Assembly (NCBI GenBank): GCA_947625735.1
Contig: CANQPL010000011.1
Location: 1-64,000 of the forward strand
Direction of reading: 5' to 3'
Length of the DNA: 64,000 nt
Source of the DNA: an uncultured Clostridia bacterium
GTDB lineage: Bacteria > Bacillota > Clostridia > Oscillospirales > Ruminococcaceae
The notes beneath the pieces are model-generated. The model was not told where the DNA came from, did not search any database, and saw nothing but the letters and a program-made list of their open reading frames with translations. The position numbers and the translations under genes were made by a program. Below, piece by piece: positions 42,322 to 51,216 of this stretch (position 1 is the stretch's first letter; every line of letters starts with the position of its first letter).

Positions 42322-43407
42322 TTAGTCAAAGCAACACGTCAGCCTGCATATTATCTCATTTGAAACAAGAAAACCATTTGGCGTAAGTCTGATATTGCCC
42401 TTCTCCACAGAAAGAAAACCCGCTTTTTCAAGAGGAGCGCAAAGCCTTATCAGCTTTCCGGACGCCTCCCCTGCTTCTGACAAGGGATACCCCTCTGTAA
42501 GCCGCAGACGGAGCATCATTTTTTCCGCAGGTGAACAGGGCGAATCGTCTGTTATCTCCTCGGGCTGGAGCCCACTATTAATAAATCTGTTGATATCGGC
42601 AGGTACGGCAAAACGCTTTCGGTCTGCGAAAGAGTGAGCAGCCGCACCTATCCCGATGTAATCCTCACACCGCCAGTATTTCAGGTTGTGACGGCATTCA
42701 TATCCGCTTCTGCAAAAATTGGATATCTCATACTGATGATAACCGTATTTTTCCAGAGTATCCGCCGTCTGCAAATACATATCCGCAAGGGTGTCGCTGT
42801 CGGCACAGTTACTTTGAAGCTCTCTGTCCTCCCACAGCGGCGTACCCTCCTCGATTTTAAGCATATATGCCGAAATATGATCAGGATAAAGTTCTGCCGC
42901 CTGAGACAGTGTTTTTTCCAGACTTTTTTTCGTCTGATAGGGTATGCCGAGCATGAGATCAAGAGAAATATTCTCAAATCCCGCACGGCGGGCATTCCCG
43001 AACGCCGATAATGCCTGTTCGCAGGAATGAAGGCGTCCCAGAGCGGAAAGCTCTCTGCCGCAGAAGGACTGTACGCCCAAGGAAAGACGGTTTACTCCCG
43101 CACTGCGCATTCCCATGAGCTTTGAAAGTACGGCAGAATCGGGATTTGCTTCGGCTGTGATCTCTGCATTTTTTTCGATGTCCGCCGCTGATAATATGTC
43201 ATATATCTGCTGCGCCGAAAGCAGTGTAGGCGTGCCTCCTCCGAAATAGACCGTATCATATCTTTTTTCCTTTGCCTTTATGTTTCTTATGACCGCCTTA
43301 ACATATTCATCTGTAAGATTCACCGCTGACAGTGAATAGAAGTCACAGTAAACGCATTTTCTTCGGCAGAAAGGGATATGGATATACAGCCCCGCTGTCT
43401 CACTCAT
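42322..43407 (-). CDS. hemW: Radical SAM heme chaperone HemW-like protein
   Basis: A 361-residue HemW (formerly HemN-like) radical SAM protein. [20 protein letters not shown] carries the Cx3Cx2C iron-sulfur motif with the extra HemW-typical F/Y and [37 protein letters not shown] and [20 protein letters not shown] are the expected blocks. The ATG at 43407 is used; the in-frame TTG just before it is less likely. It overlaps the end of lepA by eight bases, a very common lepA-hemW pairing in Firmicutes. It probably delivers heme rather than oxidising coproporphyrinogen. Confidence 0.92.
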   Translation of the reverse strand: MSETAGLYIHIPFCRRKCVYCDFYSLSAVNLTDEYVKAVIRNIKAKEKRYDTVYFGGGTPTLLSAQQIYDILSAADIEKNAEITAEANPDSAVLSKLMGMRSAGVNRLSLGVQSFCGRELSALGRLHSCEQALSAFGNARRAGFENISLDLMLGIPYQTKKSLEKTLSQAAELYPDHISAYMLKIEEGTPLWEDRELQSNCADSDTLADMYLQTADTLEKYGYHQYEISNFCRSGYECRHNLKYWRCEDYIGIGAAAHSFADRKRFAVPADINRFINSGLQPEEITDDSPCSPAEKMMLRLRLTEGYPLSEAGEASGKLIRLCAPLEKAGFLSVEKGNIRLTPNGFLVSNEIICRLTCCFD

Positions 43408-45208
43408 CAAATTTAAGCACCGCCATGAACGCCTCCTGAGGCACTTCCACAGAGCCTAACTGTCTCATGCGCTTTTTGCCCTCCTTTTGCTTTTCAAGGA
43501 GCTTTTTCTTTCGGGTAATGTCGCCGCCGTAGCACTTTGCAAGTACATCTTTGCGCATAGCCTTGACAGTTTCTCTTGCGATGACCTTTCCACCCACAGC
43601 AGCCTGTATAGGCACTTCAAAAAGCTGACGGGGGATATTTTCTTTTAGCTTTTCCGCAATTTTTCTTGCCCTTGCATATGCCTTATCAGCATGGATAATA
43701 AATGAAAGTGCGTCCACTATTTCTCCGTTGAGCAGAATATCCAGTTTTACAAGCTTTGAGGGAGAATATCCGCAGAACTCGTAATCAAAAGAAGCATATC
43801 CCCTTGTGCGTGATTTGAGAGCATCAAAAAAATCGTAAACTATTTCACAAAGGGGCAGCTCATAGTGAAGCTCCACTCTTGTTTCGTCAATGTACTTCAT
43901 ATCCTTGAAAATACCCCGCCTGTCCTGACAGAGATCCATAATATTCCCCACATAATCAGAGGGCGAAAGTATTGACGCCTTTACCATAGGCTCTTCCGCA
44001 GAAGCTATAACGCCGTTATCGGGATAATTTGAGGGATTGTCAATAAAAACGGTTTCTCCGTTTGTGAGATTTACCTTGAAAATAACCGAGGGAGCGGTTG
44101 TTATAAGATCGAGATTATATTCTCTTTCAAGGCGTTCCTCTATTATCTCCATGTGGAGAAGTCCCAGAAATCCGCAGCGGAATCCGAATCCCAGCGCAAT
44201 TGATGTTTCAGGCTCATAGGAAAGTGACGCATCGTTCAGGCGCAGCTTTGCCAGTGCATCACGCAGATCGCCGTATTTTGCTCCGTCTGCGGGATATATA
44301 CCCGAAAACACCATGGGGTTTACCTCACGGTAGCCCGAAAGGGGTTCTGTGCACGGATTATCCCCGTCTGTAACGGTATCGCCTACTTTTGTATCCCCTA
44401 TTGATTTAATGGAAGCGGCAATATAGCCTACCTCACCTGCATGAAGCTCTCCTGAGCTTACAAGCTCGGAAGCTCCCATAAATCCCGTTTCTACCACATC
44501 AAATTCGGCTCCTGCTGCCATAAGGCGTATGCGCTGACCCGTTCTCACCGAACCCTCAACCACACGGACATAGATTATAACGCCCTTGTAGGAGTCGTAA
44601 TAGCTGTCGAATATCAGGGCTTTGAGGGGTGCACTGTCATCTCCCTTGGGCGGGGGAACTTCCTTTACAATGCTTTCAAGCACTGCCCTTATATTTACGC
44701 CTGTTTTGGCGGATATGCGGGGGGCGTCCATTGCAGGTATCCCGATAACGTTTTCTATTTCCTCGCATACCCTGTCGGGATCTGCTGAGGGCAGGTCTAT
44801 CTTGTTTATTACGGGAACGATCTCAAGATCATGTTCTATAGCAAGATAGGTATTGGCAAGGGTCTGAGCCTCGATACCCTGAGAAGCATCGACCACCAGC
44901 ACCGCTCCCTCGCAGGCGGCAAGAGAGCGGGACACCTCATAGTTAAAGTCCACGTGTCCCGGTGTATCAATAAGATTCAGAACATACTCCTCGCCATTAT
45001 CGGCAGTATAAAGCAGGCGGACGGCTCTTGCCTTTATGGTAATCCCTCTTTCCCGCTCGATATCCATATTATCGAGTATCTGATCCTCCATATCCCTGAC
45101 TGCAACTGTATGGGTAAGCTCCAGTATCCTGTCGGCAAGAGTGGATTTTCCGTGATCTATATGAGCAATTATAGAAAAATTTCTTATATTTTCGGGGTTA
45201 TATGCCAC
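43400..45208 (-). CDS. lepA: Translation elongation factor 4 (LepA)
   Basis: LepA/EF-4, a ribosome-bound GTPase. The GTG at 45208 is chosen: GGAAG precedes it, and the product of 602 residues starts [20 protein letters not shown], as in other LepA. An upstream ATG would add 28 residues not found in the family. GTPase motifs [14 protein letters not shown] (G1), [11 protein letters not shown] (G2), IDTPGHVDF (G3) and NKIDLP (G4) are intact. The C-terminal LepA-specific part includes [20 protein letters not shown] and [20 protein letters not shown]. Confidence 0.97.
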   Translation of the reverse strand: MAYNPENIRNFSIIAHIDHGKSTLADRILELTHTVAVRDMEDQILDNMDIERERGITIKARAVRLLYTADNGEEYVLNLIDTPGHVDFNYEVSRSLAACEGAVLVVDASQGIEAQTLANTYLAIEHDLEIVPVINKIDLPSADPDRVCEEIENVIGIPAMDAPRISAKTGVNIRAVLESIVKEVPPPKGDDSAPLKALIFDSYYDSYKGVIIYVRVVEGSVRTGQRIRLMAAGAEFDVVETGFMGASELVSSGELHAGEVGYIAASIKSIGDTKVGDTVTDGDNPCTEPLSGYREVNPMVFSGIYPADGAKYGDLRDALAKLRLNDASLSYEPETSIALGFGFRCGFLGLLHMEIIEERLEREYNLDLITTAPSVIFKVNLTNGETVFIDNPSNYPDNGVIASAEEPMVKASILSPSDYVGNIMDLCQDRRGIFKDMKYIDETRVELHYELPLCEIVYDFFDALKSRTRGYASFDYEFCGYSPSKLVKLDILLNGEIVDALSFIIHADKAYARARKIAEKLKENIPRQLFEVPIQAAVGGKVIARETVKAMRKDVLAKCYGGDITRKKKLLEKQKEGKKRMRQLGSVEVPQEAFMAVLKFDE

Positions 45209-45417
45209 AATAACACTTCCTTTTTTAAGTTTAACATATCTATTATAGCATATTTTTTTTATTTTGTAAATGATTTTATCCGACCTTTTCAAATTTTTGA
45301 AAAACCGCCGGACATTTTTTAGCAGATAAGAAATTTTTTTCGGATCACAAATTTAAGGATAAAACATCGCCATTATACAACAGTCCTGCAAAATACCGGT
45401 GAGAACCCCAAACCCTG

Positions 45418-45792
45418 TCACTTACGATTATGCTTCTGATTGGGGCTTATATCATTATGAAATCTGATGTAATCGAGCATTCTTAAAATATCGGCTCTGT
45501 GCTGACTGTCAAGAAGCAGAAGCCGCTGTAAAAAATCATCAAGGGAAATTCCCCTTGCAAAGCTGCTTTTAATAAGCGAAAATTTAAATTGCACTGATGT
45601 TCTTCCAAGCAGATAATCTACAGAAACATCAAAAACATCGGCTATTTTCTGAATGGTGTCAATATTCGGAGAATTTATATTTTTTTCATAATGTGAGATC
45701 GCATTTTTTGTCAGATTGAGTATAGCAGCAAGCTGCTCCTGTGTAAAACCCCTTTTTTCACGGAGTTCTTTCAATATTTCGGGAAACGGCAT
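45418..45792 (-). CDS. Xre-family helix-turn-helix regulator
   Basis: A 124-residue protein with an N-terminal HTH_3 domain (LKELREKRGFTQEQLAAILN and LTKNAISHYEKNINSPNIDT, residues ~7-48), followed by the usual VFDVSVDYLLGR end of the domain. The C-terminal 60 residues are helical with no cofactor motif. It is read divergently from the agrD-like gene across ~295 bases. A perfect 34-bp palindrome at 46037-46070 is a likely target, but this is inference. Stretch 45793-46022 between them has no gene that I can support. Confidence 0.85.
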   Translation of the reverse strand: MPFPEILKELREKRGFTQEQLAAILNLTKNAISHYEKNINSPNIDTIQKIADVFDVSVDYLLGRTSVQFKFSLIKSSFARGISLDDFLQRLLLLDSQHRADILRMLDYIRFHNDISPNQKHNRK

Positions 45793-46022
45793 ATATAATC
45801 AGGCTCCTAATTGTTATTACACTGATTTTACCATAAAATACACTTAATATATCTAAAAATATCTTGTTTATACATTTTTTGATATTTTTCTTTATAAAAA
45901 TATAGATTTACGATACTTTTGTAAAGGAGCTTTGTAATGATAAGCTGTTTTATTGATGAATACTTATGTATAAACAGAAAATTGCAGAATTTACCTGATT
46001 GCAGCTAAACCTACCAAAAATA

Positions 46023-46070
46023 TTGACAAGCTTTTTAAAATTATGTATTATGATAATAATACATAATTTT
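46023..46070 (+). promoter_or_regulatory. agrD promoter with 15-bp-arm perfect palindrome
   Basis: TTGACA (46023-46028), a 17-base gap and TATTAT (46046-46051) form a promoter. AAAATTATGTATTAT (46037-46051), GATA, ATAATACATAATTTT (46056-46070) is a perfect inverted repeat that covers the -10 box and start site and ends just before the ribosome binding site AAAAGGAGGG. It is placed to act as a repressor operator, or as a 5' hairpin in the mRNA. Confidence 0.8.
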
Positions 46071-46087
46071 AAAAGGAGGGAAGCGGC

Positions 46088-46222
46088 ATGACAAAACAGA
46101 GAATTGCAAAAATGATCGCTTTTGTTGCTGAAAAAATGGCAAACAAGGCTTGCGGTACTGCATCTCACTACGGTACTTATCAGTTCAGAGAGCCTGCTAA
46201 ACTCAGCAAGAACACCAAATGA
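46088..46222 (+). CDS. agrD: AgrD-like cyclic lactone autoinducer precursor
   Basis: A 44-residue peptide gene too short for most gene finders. AGGAGGG precedes the ATG. An amphipathic N-terminal leader (MTKQRIAKMIAFVAEKMANK) is followed by ACGTASHYGTYQFREPAKLS. The last part resembles AgrD of clostridia, where a Cys or Ser closes a thiolactone or lactone ring just before a Q-x-E/K-P-x-x-L tail (here YQFREPAKL). Candidate ring residues are Cys27, or Ser30. AgrB, encoded 140 bases downstream, would cut and cyclise it. The mature peptide is a guess. Confidence 0.75.
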   Translation: MTKQRIAKMIAFVAEKMANKACGTASHYGTYQFREPAKLSKNTK

Positions 46223-46229
46223 CGCAGAG

Positions 46230-46264
46230 GATACGGAATGAGTGATTCGTTCCGTATCTTTTTT
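46230..46264 (+). terminator. Terminator after agrD
   Basis: GATACGGAA (46230-46238) / TTCCGTATC (46250-46258) with a T-run following. It separates the abundant short agrD message from agrB, which has its own promoter. Confidence 0.85.
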
Positions 46265-46310
46265 GTCTGAAACTAAAATTTACAAGATAATGATAAACTT
46301 ACCTGAAGTA

Positions 46311-46339
46311 TTGACATTCAAGGATATATTATGTAAAAT
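46311..46339 (+). promoter_or_regulatory. agrB promoter
   Basis: TTGACA (46311-46316), a 17-base gap and TAAAAT (46334-46339) lie 23 bases before the ATG at 46363. So agrB can be transcribed independently of agrD. Confidence 0.7.
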
Positions 46340-46362
46340 AACTATGAAAAGTCGGGATAAAT

Positions 46363-46956
46363 ATGGAAAAAATATCTCAGAGTATTACAGATTTCATTTG
46401 TCGGAATTTGAATATATATGATGAAAATATGGCAGAAATATATAAATACGGCATTGAGATAACTCTTTCATCGCTTATAAATCTGTTAATTATAATAATA
46501 TGCAGCCTGTTGATGGGCGATCCTGCGGCGGGTATATTATTTATGCTTGTATTTATTTTTCTTCGTTCATATACAGGCGGATACCATGCAGAAGCATATT
46601 GGCGGTGCAACGTTACCTTTGCAGTGACATATATATTGACTTTTGCAGCAGCAAAGCTCCTTGAATATCTGAATGTAAGCTCATATGCAGAGATATTTAT
46701 TTTTATTCTTGCATTTATACCGGTATTGAAGTTTGCACCGGTCAGAAACAGGCATAAAAAATTGACGGAGGAAAAAATAAAACAAAGCAGGAAAATCGCT
46801 TTTGCGGTTTATGCGTTTTTTTCGGCATTGTCTGTTTTTTTATGCAGCATTGATATCCGGTACGGTTATATGCTGCTGACTACAGTGCTGTCGGTATCGG
46901 TTTTGATTATTGTTGAAGTGTTTATGCAGCATAGGGGCTATCACGCTTCGGACTGA
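46363..46956 (+). CDS. agrB: AgrB-like peptide-processing membrane protease
   Basis: A 197-residue integral membrane protein of the AgrB family. FLRSYTGGYHAEAYWRCNVT (about 66-85) contains the conserved R-x-x-x-GG-x-H active-site His; the catalytic Cys is most likely the one in YWRC (residue 82), as in AgrB. About five membrane helices follow from hydrophobic runs (SSLINLLIIIICSLLMG, GILFMLVFIFL, YAEIFIFILAFIPVL and two near the end). It would process the AgrD-like peptide. No adjacent AgrC-type kinase or LytTR regulator is visible, so the sensor is elsewhere or missing. Confidence 0.88.
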   Translation: MEKISQSITDFICRNLNIYDENMAEIYKYGIEITLSSLINLLIIIICSLLMGDPAAGILFMLVFIFLRSYTGGYHAEAYWRCNVTFAVTYILTFAAAKLLEYLNVSSYAEIFIFILAFIPVLKFAPVRNRHKKLTEEKIKQSRKIAFAVYAFFSALSVFLCSIDIRYGYMLLTTVLSVSVLIIVEVFMQHRGYHASD

Positions 46957-46984
46957 ACAGGTAAGAACACAAAAAATGCAAATG

Positions 46985-47151
46985 TTAAGGCAATACCGCA
47001 CAAAGAACGTCGTGCAGATATGCTGCCCTATTATTCGCTGTATCGTCAGGAAATTTTGCAGTCATGCTTTATTTCATGATAATATGACGAAAAATATACA
47101 GGCAGATGTGCGGCAGAGCCTTCAGGCGTTCCTTGTGCGATATTGCCTTAA
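46985..47151. mobile_element. MITE-like element, copy 3 (167 bp, both ends)
   Basis: It runs from TTAAGGCAATACCGCACAAA to its inverse TTGTGCGATATTGCCTTAA. Inner parts (GAACGTCG-TGCAG, and AGCCTTCAGGCGTTCC at the right) match the other copies. It has no coding capacity. It lies in host DNA outside the spoIIID element, so the family is active in the chromosome as well as in the element. Confidence 0.8.
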
Positions 47152-47263
47152 ATTTATTATAGGAGCCTCGTTGTTATCAAATGGAATTTTTCAAAAATTA
47201 TTGCAATTGTTGTCGGCATATGCTATAATATTATTGTAATTTTTTAAAAAATAAGGTGATATT

Positions 47264-47665
47264 ATGTTGCCCCCCACGGTAGTAGTTGCGTCTCCATACA
47301 AAAATTTCGGCAATATGCTTGGCAGAGTGCTGAGCCGTGAAGGATTTATTGTCCGCAAACGAACAGCAAGGGAACTTGTGGAGGACAATATCTGCGAAAA
47401 GCTGTCACCTGCTGTTGTTCTGATTGATGATTTTTTTGTCTGTGAATATAGTGAAAGGCTCCTTACTGTTTTCAGTACTCATAAAAATATCCTTTTTATT
47501 GCCATGTCATCGTATATAGATCCCATAATTAAAAGTGAAAATAACGGTACAGATAATACGTTTTTTATCATCAAGCCCCTTGATCTGCACGCGTTTGCCA
47601 ACCGTTTAGCCGGTATGACTCAGCTTCATGCTCAAATAAGTTACAAAATGGTTACGAGAATTTAG
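47264..47665 (+). CDS. Stand-alone receiver-like protein
   Basis: A 133-residue alpha/beta protein laid out like a CheY receiver. TVVVASPYKNFGNMLGRVL begins the first strand and helix. AVVLIDDFFVCEYSE (about 50-64) is where the phosphorylated Asp sits, with DD present. NILFIAMSSYID has the Thr/Ser strand, and FFIIKPLDLHAFANRLAGM carries the K-P pair. The acidic pocket at the first strand (usually DD) is replaced by SPYK, so phosphorylation is doubtful. It has no DNA-binding domain. Function is unknown. Confidence 0.6.
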   Translation: MLPPTVVVASPYKNFGNMLGRVLSREGFIVRKRTARELVEDNICEKLSPAVVLIDDFFVCEYSERLLTVFSTHKNILFIAMSSYIDPIIKSENNGTDNTFFIIKPLDLHAFANRLAGMTQLHAQISYKMVTRI

Positions 47666-47718
47666 CCGTCTCGATTTTTTCCCAAGAAACGAGCATTTCA
47701 CTGTAACCGAATTTTAAC

Positions 47719-47747
47719 TTGCATTTTAAACGCTGCTGTATTATAAT
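47719..47747 (+). promoter_or_regulatory. capA-like gene promoter
   Basis: TTGCAT (47719-47724), a 17-base gap and TATAAT (47742-47747), about 68 bases before the ATG at 47815. Confidence 0.65.
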
Positions 47748-47814
47748 AGAAATATATAGAAAATATGGTCGAAAAACCAAAAAATGTGTAAAATAAAAGA
47801 ACGGAGATAAAAAA

Positions 47815-48960
47815 ATGAATATCCTGTATAAAGCAGCGGGTGTGCTTGCTTTTTCGGCGGTGCTTGCTGCGGGAACGATCTATCTTGCGGGTAACAGGAG
47901 TAAAACTACCATACCCGGCGATGTGCTGCCCGACGTTTATGCGGAGGAAACATCTCCCTTTGCAAAATATTCGGCGGGAAGCTCTCTTGAAACACTTCCC
48001 ATATCAGATTTTGGCGGTGAGATCGTCACCGAAACCTGTAGGGTCACATTTTCCTTCATGGGCGACTGCATTCTCGCATCAAATGCGGGAGACACACGTG
48101 AGGACGCATTTGCCGAATACGCAAAGCAGCAGCCTCCCTCCTATTTCTTTGAGAACGCTGTTCCACTTTACAGTGAAAGTGATTTCGTTGTGGCAAACAG
48201 TGAGTTTGTTATGAGCGACAGGGATCTGAGCAGGACTATTTCAGAAGGCAGGGAGTTCTGGTTCAAGGCACCTGTCTCCTCAGCGCAGATTCTTAAAGAG
48301 GGGCAGATAGACATTGTAAGCATCGCAAATAATCATACAAGCGATTACGGCGATGAGGGCTATGCGGATACTAAAGCGGCTCTGGAAGATGCGGGGATAA
48401 TATGGGGAGACCTTGATAATCCCGTATATGTGAAGAAAAACGGCATTACTTTCGGTATCATCTGCACAAAGCTTTTCAGCCCCGATGTTGAGCCTTTTAT
48501 AGATACAATTGCCGAAAAGGTAATGGAAAACAGCGACATACAGATCATGTATTTCCACGGAGGAGAGGAAAACTCCCATGTTCCGGAGGAATGGCTGGTG
48601 GACGCTTGTCACAGGTATGCGGATATGGGCATTGATCTTATAGTGGGGTCTCATCCCCATGTACTAAGACCAATGGAGGAATACAACGGAGTTGACATCA
48701 TCTATTCTCTCGGGAATTTCTGCTACGGCGGCAACCGCACTCCCGAAAACAGAACGGTGATGCTCAACGAGAGCTTTGTTTTTGACGTGGACGGAGAATA
48801 TATATATCAGGAAGAAGAGTTTATACCTTTCTATGTTTACGGCGGCGAACACAACAACTGGCAGCCCGTCCCTATCAGCGACCCGGGTGAGATTTCACGA
48901 ACGATCGCTTTTATGTACGGCAGCTGTGATACGGCACCGGATTATAAGGGAGAAGAATGA
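47815..48960 (+). CDS. CapA-family (PgsA-like) secreted metallophosphatase-fold protein
   Basis: A 381-residue protein with an N-terminal signal/anchor segment (AAGVLAFSAVLAAGTIYLA) and a CapA/PgsA domain. RVTFSFMGDCILASN (about 76-90) has the metal-binding GD; DIVSIANNHTSDYGDEGYAD has the conserved N-N-H-x-x-D-Y-G; IMYFHGGEENSHVPEE and DLIVGSHPHVLRPMEEYNGV give further His ligands; IIYSLGNFCYGG ends the core. Members of this family take part in poly-gamma-glutamate or other capsule polymer synthesis, but many stand alone with unknown role, as here. GGAGAT precedes the ATG. Confidence 0.88.
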   Translation: MNILYKAAGVLAFSAVLAAGTIYLAGNRSKTTIPGDVLPDVYAEETSPFAKYSAGSSLETLPISDFGGEIVTETCRVTFSFMGDCILASNAGDTREDAFAEYAKQQPPSYFFENAVPLYSESDFVVANSEFVMSDRDLSRTISEGREFWFKAPVSSAQILKEGQIDIVSIANNHTSDYGDEGYADTKAALEDAGIIWGDLDNPVYVKKNGITFGIICTKLFSPDVEPFIDTIAEKVMENSDIQIMYFHGGEENSHVPEEWLVDACHRYADMGIDLIVGSHPHVLRPMEEYNGVDIIYSLGNFCYGGNRTPENRTVMLNESFVFDVDGEYIYQEEEFIPFYVYGGEHNNWQPVPISDPGEISRTIAFMYGSCDTAPDYKGEE

Positions 48961-49290
48961 GAACAGGCTTAAAAAGGCAGCCCCCTCAGAAATTGCCATG
49001 TGTGTGGCGTTTCTGGTGAGGTGCTGCCTTGAATATTTTTTGAGGATCGCTCCTTTTATGAAAGCGATTTTTGTTTACGGCGGGACAATGTGACGGTTTT
49101 TTGGTATATCGGGTGCAAAACCGGAGCCTGTTCTCATAAAAATGCATAAGTATTTTGAGGGTATATTTTTACCGGTAATAAAAAAATCCGTCCCGAAAAC
49201 GGAACGGATCTCAGAAATTCGCCATAAAGGGCAAATAATATTTTCATGGTGTGAAAATGCCGGAAATACAGCACTCTGAAACAACGCTTG
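48961..49290 (-). terminator. Gene-free stretch with the rplM-rpsI terminator
   Basis: On the minus strand, the hairpin ATCCGT-CCG-AAAA-CGG-ACGGAT (49186-49209, one mismatch pair) is followed by a T-run (complement of 49179-49186). It ends the ribosomal protein operon. On the plus strand AAGGCAGC ... GCTGCCTT (48973-48980, 49023-49030) may end the capA-like transcript. I see no gene in between. Confidence 0.75.
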
Positions 49291-49692
49291 TTATCTCTTT
49301 GAGAACTGCGGCGCACGTCTTGCAGCCTTTAAGCCGTACTTCTTTCTTTCCTTCATTCTGGGGTCTCTTGTAAGGAAGCCTGCCTTTTTGAGAACGGGGC
49401 GAAGCTCGGGATTAAAGAGCAGGAGCGCTCTGGAAAGACCGTGTCTGATTGCGCCTGCCTGTCCGGTAACACCGCCGCCTGCAACTGTGCAGACGATATC
49501 GAACTGCTCTGCTGTTTCGGTCAGAACGAGGGGCTGCCTTACTATGAGCTTTAATGTTTCAAGACCGAAGTAATCGTCAATATCTCTGCCATTTATTGTA
49601 ATATTTCCGCTGCCGGGGTAAACTCTTACTCTTGCAACGGAGCTTTTTCTTCTGCCTGTGCCGTAATAATACTGCTGCTTAGGTTCGTACAT
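49291..49692 (-). CDS. rpsI: 30S ribosomal protein S9
   Basis: S9, 133 residues from the ATG at 49692, which has AGGAGGG seven bases ahead; an upstream in-frame start would overlap rplM and is rejected. [20 protein letters not shown] at the start and the C-terminal [20 protein letters not shown] are diagnostic. The basic tail reaches the P-site tRNA. Confidence 0.97.
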   Translation of the reverse strand: MYEPKQQYYYGTGRRKSSVARVRVYPGSGNITINGRDIDDYFGLETLKLIVRQPLVLTETAEQFDIVCTVAGGGVTGQAGAIRHGLSRALLLFNPELRPVLKKAGFLTRDPRMKERKKYGLKAARRAPQFSKR

Positions 49693-49708
49693 TGCTTGCA
49701 CCCTCCTT

Positions 49709-50137
49709 TTATATCTCGTAGTTTTCGGGCTTCTGTGCCGCATGATTATGCTCTGCACCCGCATATACTCTCAGACGGGTCAGGGACGCTCTTCCTACGG
49801 TGTTGTCGGGGAGCATTCCTCTTATTGCGATCATCATAGCCTTTTCGGGGTTCTTCTTCATCATTTCGCTGTACTTGGTCTCCTTAAGACCGCCGATCCA
49901 GCCGGTGTGCCATTTGTAGGTCTTTTTCTCCAGCTTCTTGCCTGTAAGAACTGCCTTTGCGCAGTTTATAACGATCACATGATCGCCGCAGTCAGCATGA
50001 GGAGCAAATGTGGGCTTATGCTTGCCTCTGAGGATAGTCGCAGCCTGTGCTGCCACTCTTCCGAGGGGCTTCCCGGAAGCGTCAATAACATACCACTTAC
50101 GGCTGATATCGCTTGCCTTGGGCATATAGGTTGACAT
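49709..50137 (-). CDS. rplM: 50S ribosomal protein L13
   Basis: L13, 142 residues. [40 protein letters not shown] and [20 protein letters not shown] are family blocks, and [20 protein letters not shown] marks the C-terminal half. AAAGGAGA stands before the ATG. It is first in the rplM-rpsI operon. Confidence 0.97.
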   Translation of the reverse strand: MSTYMPKASDISRKWYVIDASGKPLGRVAAQAATILRGKHKPTFAPHADCGDHVIVINCAKAVLTGKKLEKKTYKWHTGWIGGLKETKYSEMMKKNPEKAMMIAIRGMLPDNTVGRASLTRLRVYAGAEHNHAAQKPENYEI

Positions 50138-50154
50138 AGGTCATATCTCCTTTT

Positions 50155-50262
50155 TATATATTATTTTTGCCGCATCGGACGTCCGGTAACACCCCGCTTG
50201 CAGCTCAGAACACTCCTCTGAGCAACGTCCGACAGGGAACATACCTTTTTCCTTAACACAAC
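50155..50262 (-). ncRNA. Probable structured leader of the rplM-rpsI mRNA (L13-leader-like)
   Basis: On the minus strand, between promoter and rplM, the transcript contains GTCGGACGTT, a GCTCAGAG/TTCTGAGC hairpin and then CCGGACGTCCGAT. Self-complementary pieces within such a short leader match the idea of an autoregulatory L13 leader as known in Firmicutes. The family identity is inferred from position. Confidence 0.5.
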
Positions 50263-50269
50263 ATTATTT

Positions 50270-50298
50270 ATTATACACATTATTTTCCTGTTTGTCAA
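50270..50298 (-). promoter_or_regulatory. rplM-rpsI promoter
   Basis: Minus strand: TTGACA (complement of 50293-50298), a 17-base gap and TATAAT (complement of 50270-50275). This is a full consensus promoter, as expected for ribosomal protein genes. Confidence 0.88.
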
Positions 50299-50487
50299 GA
50301 GGTTTTTGCCCGATTTTTTAAAATATTTCCGCTTTTCTCTTTTATTCTCTCGCATAATCTCCGTTTCTCTTGATTTCTCTTGATTCATTCTGTTTTTTTG
50401 ATTATTTTGTTTTTTCGTTATTTTAAATGTAAATCCTATATTCATAAAACGTATTTTGTGTAATTCTGACAAATTTTTCATATCCTC

Positions 50488-50546
50488 TTGACAAATACGA
50501 AAAAACGTGCTATAACTGTATTATCACAATTAGTACATATAGTACG
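50488..50546 (+). promoter_or_regulatory. Promoter of the GntR-ABC operon with TAGTAC direct repeats
   Basis: TTGACA (50488-50493), a 17-base gap and TATAAC (50511-50516) point to the GntR gene 330 bases on. TAGTAC occurs twice (50532-50537 and 50541-50546) just downstream of the predicted start site; YtrA-type regulators usually repress their own operon, so this is a candidate operator. Confidence 0.6.
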
Positions 50547-50633
50547 AATAATACACAAAGCATATCCATCCTCGTGACATGAAAAAATGACACCATTCAC
50601 ATCACCCATGGAAATCAAATTTTGCAAAATTTA

Positions 50634-50780
50634 TCTGCAGAAGCAAGAAACAAGAAGCAAGAAGCAAGAAAAAATTGTCAGCAAAGCGGTAAAATGTAAA
50701 AATATTCAAAAGCGTTTTCCTATCTTGCCTCTTGCCTCTTATTATCTTGCCTCTACGTAAATCAAAAATTGATTTACGTA
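50634..50780. repeat. Purine-rich tandem repeat, its inverse, and a perfect palindrome in the GntR leader
   Basis: AGAAGCAAGAAACAAG-type units (50639-50670) are followed by TTGCCTCTTGCCTCTT (50725-50740), a similar pattern on the other strand. TACGTAAATCAA (50754-50765) AAA TTGATTTACGTA (50769-50780, loop 50766-50768) is a perfect 12-bp inverted repeat. The leader could fold on itself, or these may be relics of small repeated elements; a like purine-rich run is at 58411-58450. Confidence 0.6.
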
Positions 50781-50844
50781 CACATCACCACGGCAGGGGC
50801 AAAACAGTATTCCAAATATAACTTAAAAGGAGGCGTGCGGACAG

Positions 50845-51216
50845 ATGTTTGATATAGACCTGCAAAGCAGGATCCCCATTTATGAGCAGCTGTATAAAAG
50901 TATCGTTGAGCAGACGGCAAAAAAACGGTTTTCGCCCGGGGATAAGCTCCCGTCTGTCAGAGAGCTTGCAAAAACGCTGGGCGTAAATCCCAACACCGTA
51001 TCAAAGGCGTTTCAGATGCTTGAGCGTGACGGGCTTATCTACTCGGTACCCGGGCGGGGGAGCTTTATCTCCTTTGAAACGGCGGACATTATCACGGACG
51101 TTGCACGGGATAATTTCCGCTCGTCTGTGCGGGAGGCTGTACGGGCAGGACTTGAAAAAAATACGCTTGAAAAAATTATTGACGAGGTTTTTGAAGAAAG
51201 GGGCGGCGAAAAATGA
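50845..51216 (+). CDS. GntR-family (YtrA-type) regulator
   Basis: A 123-residue regulator with a winged helix-turn-helix: DIDLQSRIPIYEQLYKSIVE, GDKLPSVRELAKTLGVNPNT and VSKAFQMLERDGLIYSVPGR. Only a short helical C-terminus follows, typical of the YtrA subfamily, which controls adjacent ABC transporter genes. AAAGGAGG precedes the ATG. Its stop overlaps the ATG of the ABC ATPase gene (ATGA). Confidence 0.92.
   Translation: MFDIDLQSRIPIYEQLYKSIVEQTAKKRFSPGDKLPSVRELAKTLGVNPNTVSKAFQMLERDGLIYSVPGRGSFISFETADIITDVARDNFRSSVREAVRAGLEKNTLEKIIDEVFEERGGEK

Noticed and set aside
50161-50481. 106-codon minus-strand frame upstream of rplM
   Set aside because: It covers the rplM promoter and leader, is low-complexity (Lys, Asn, Arg) and resembles no protein; the promoter and leader explain the stretch.
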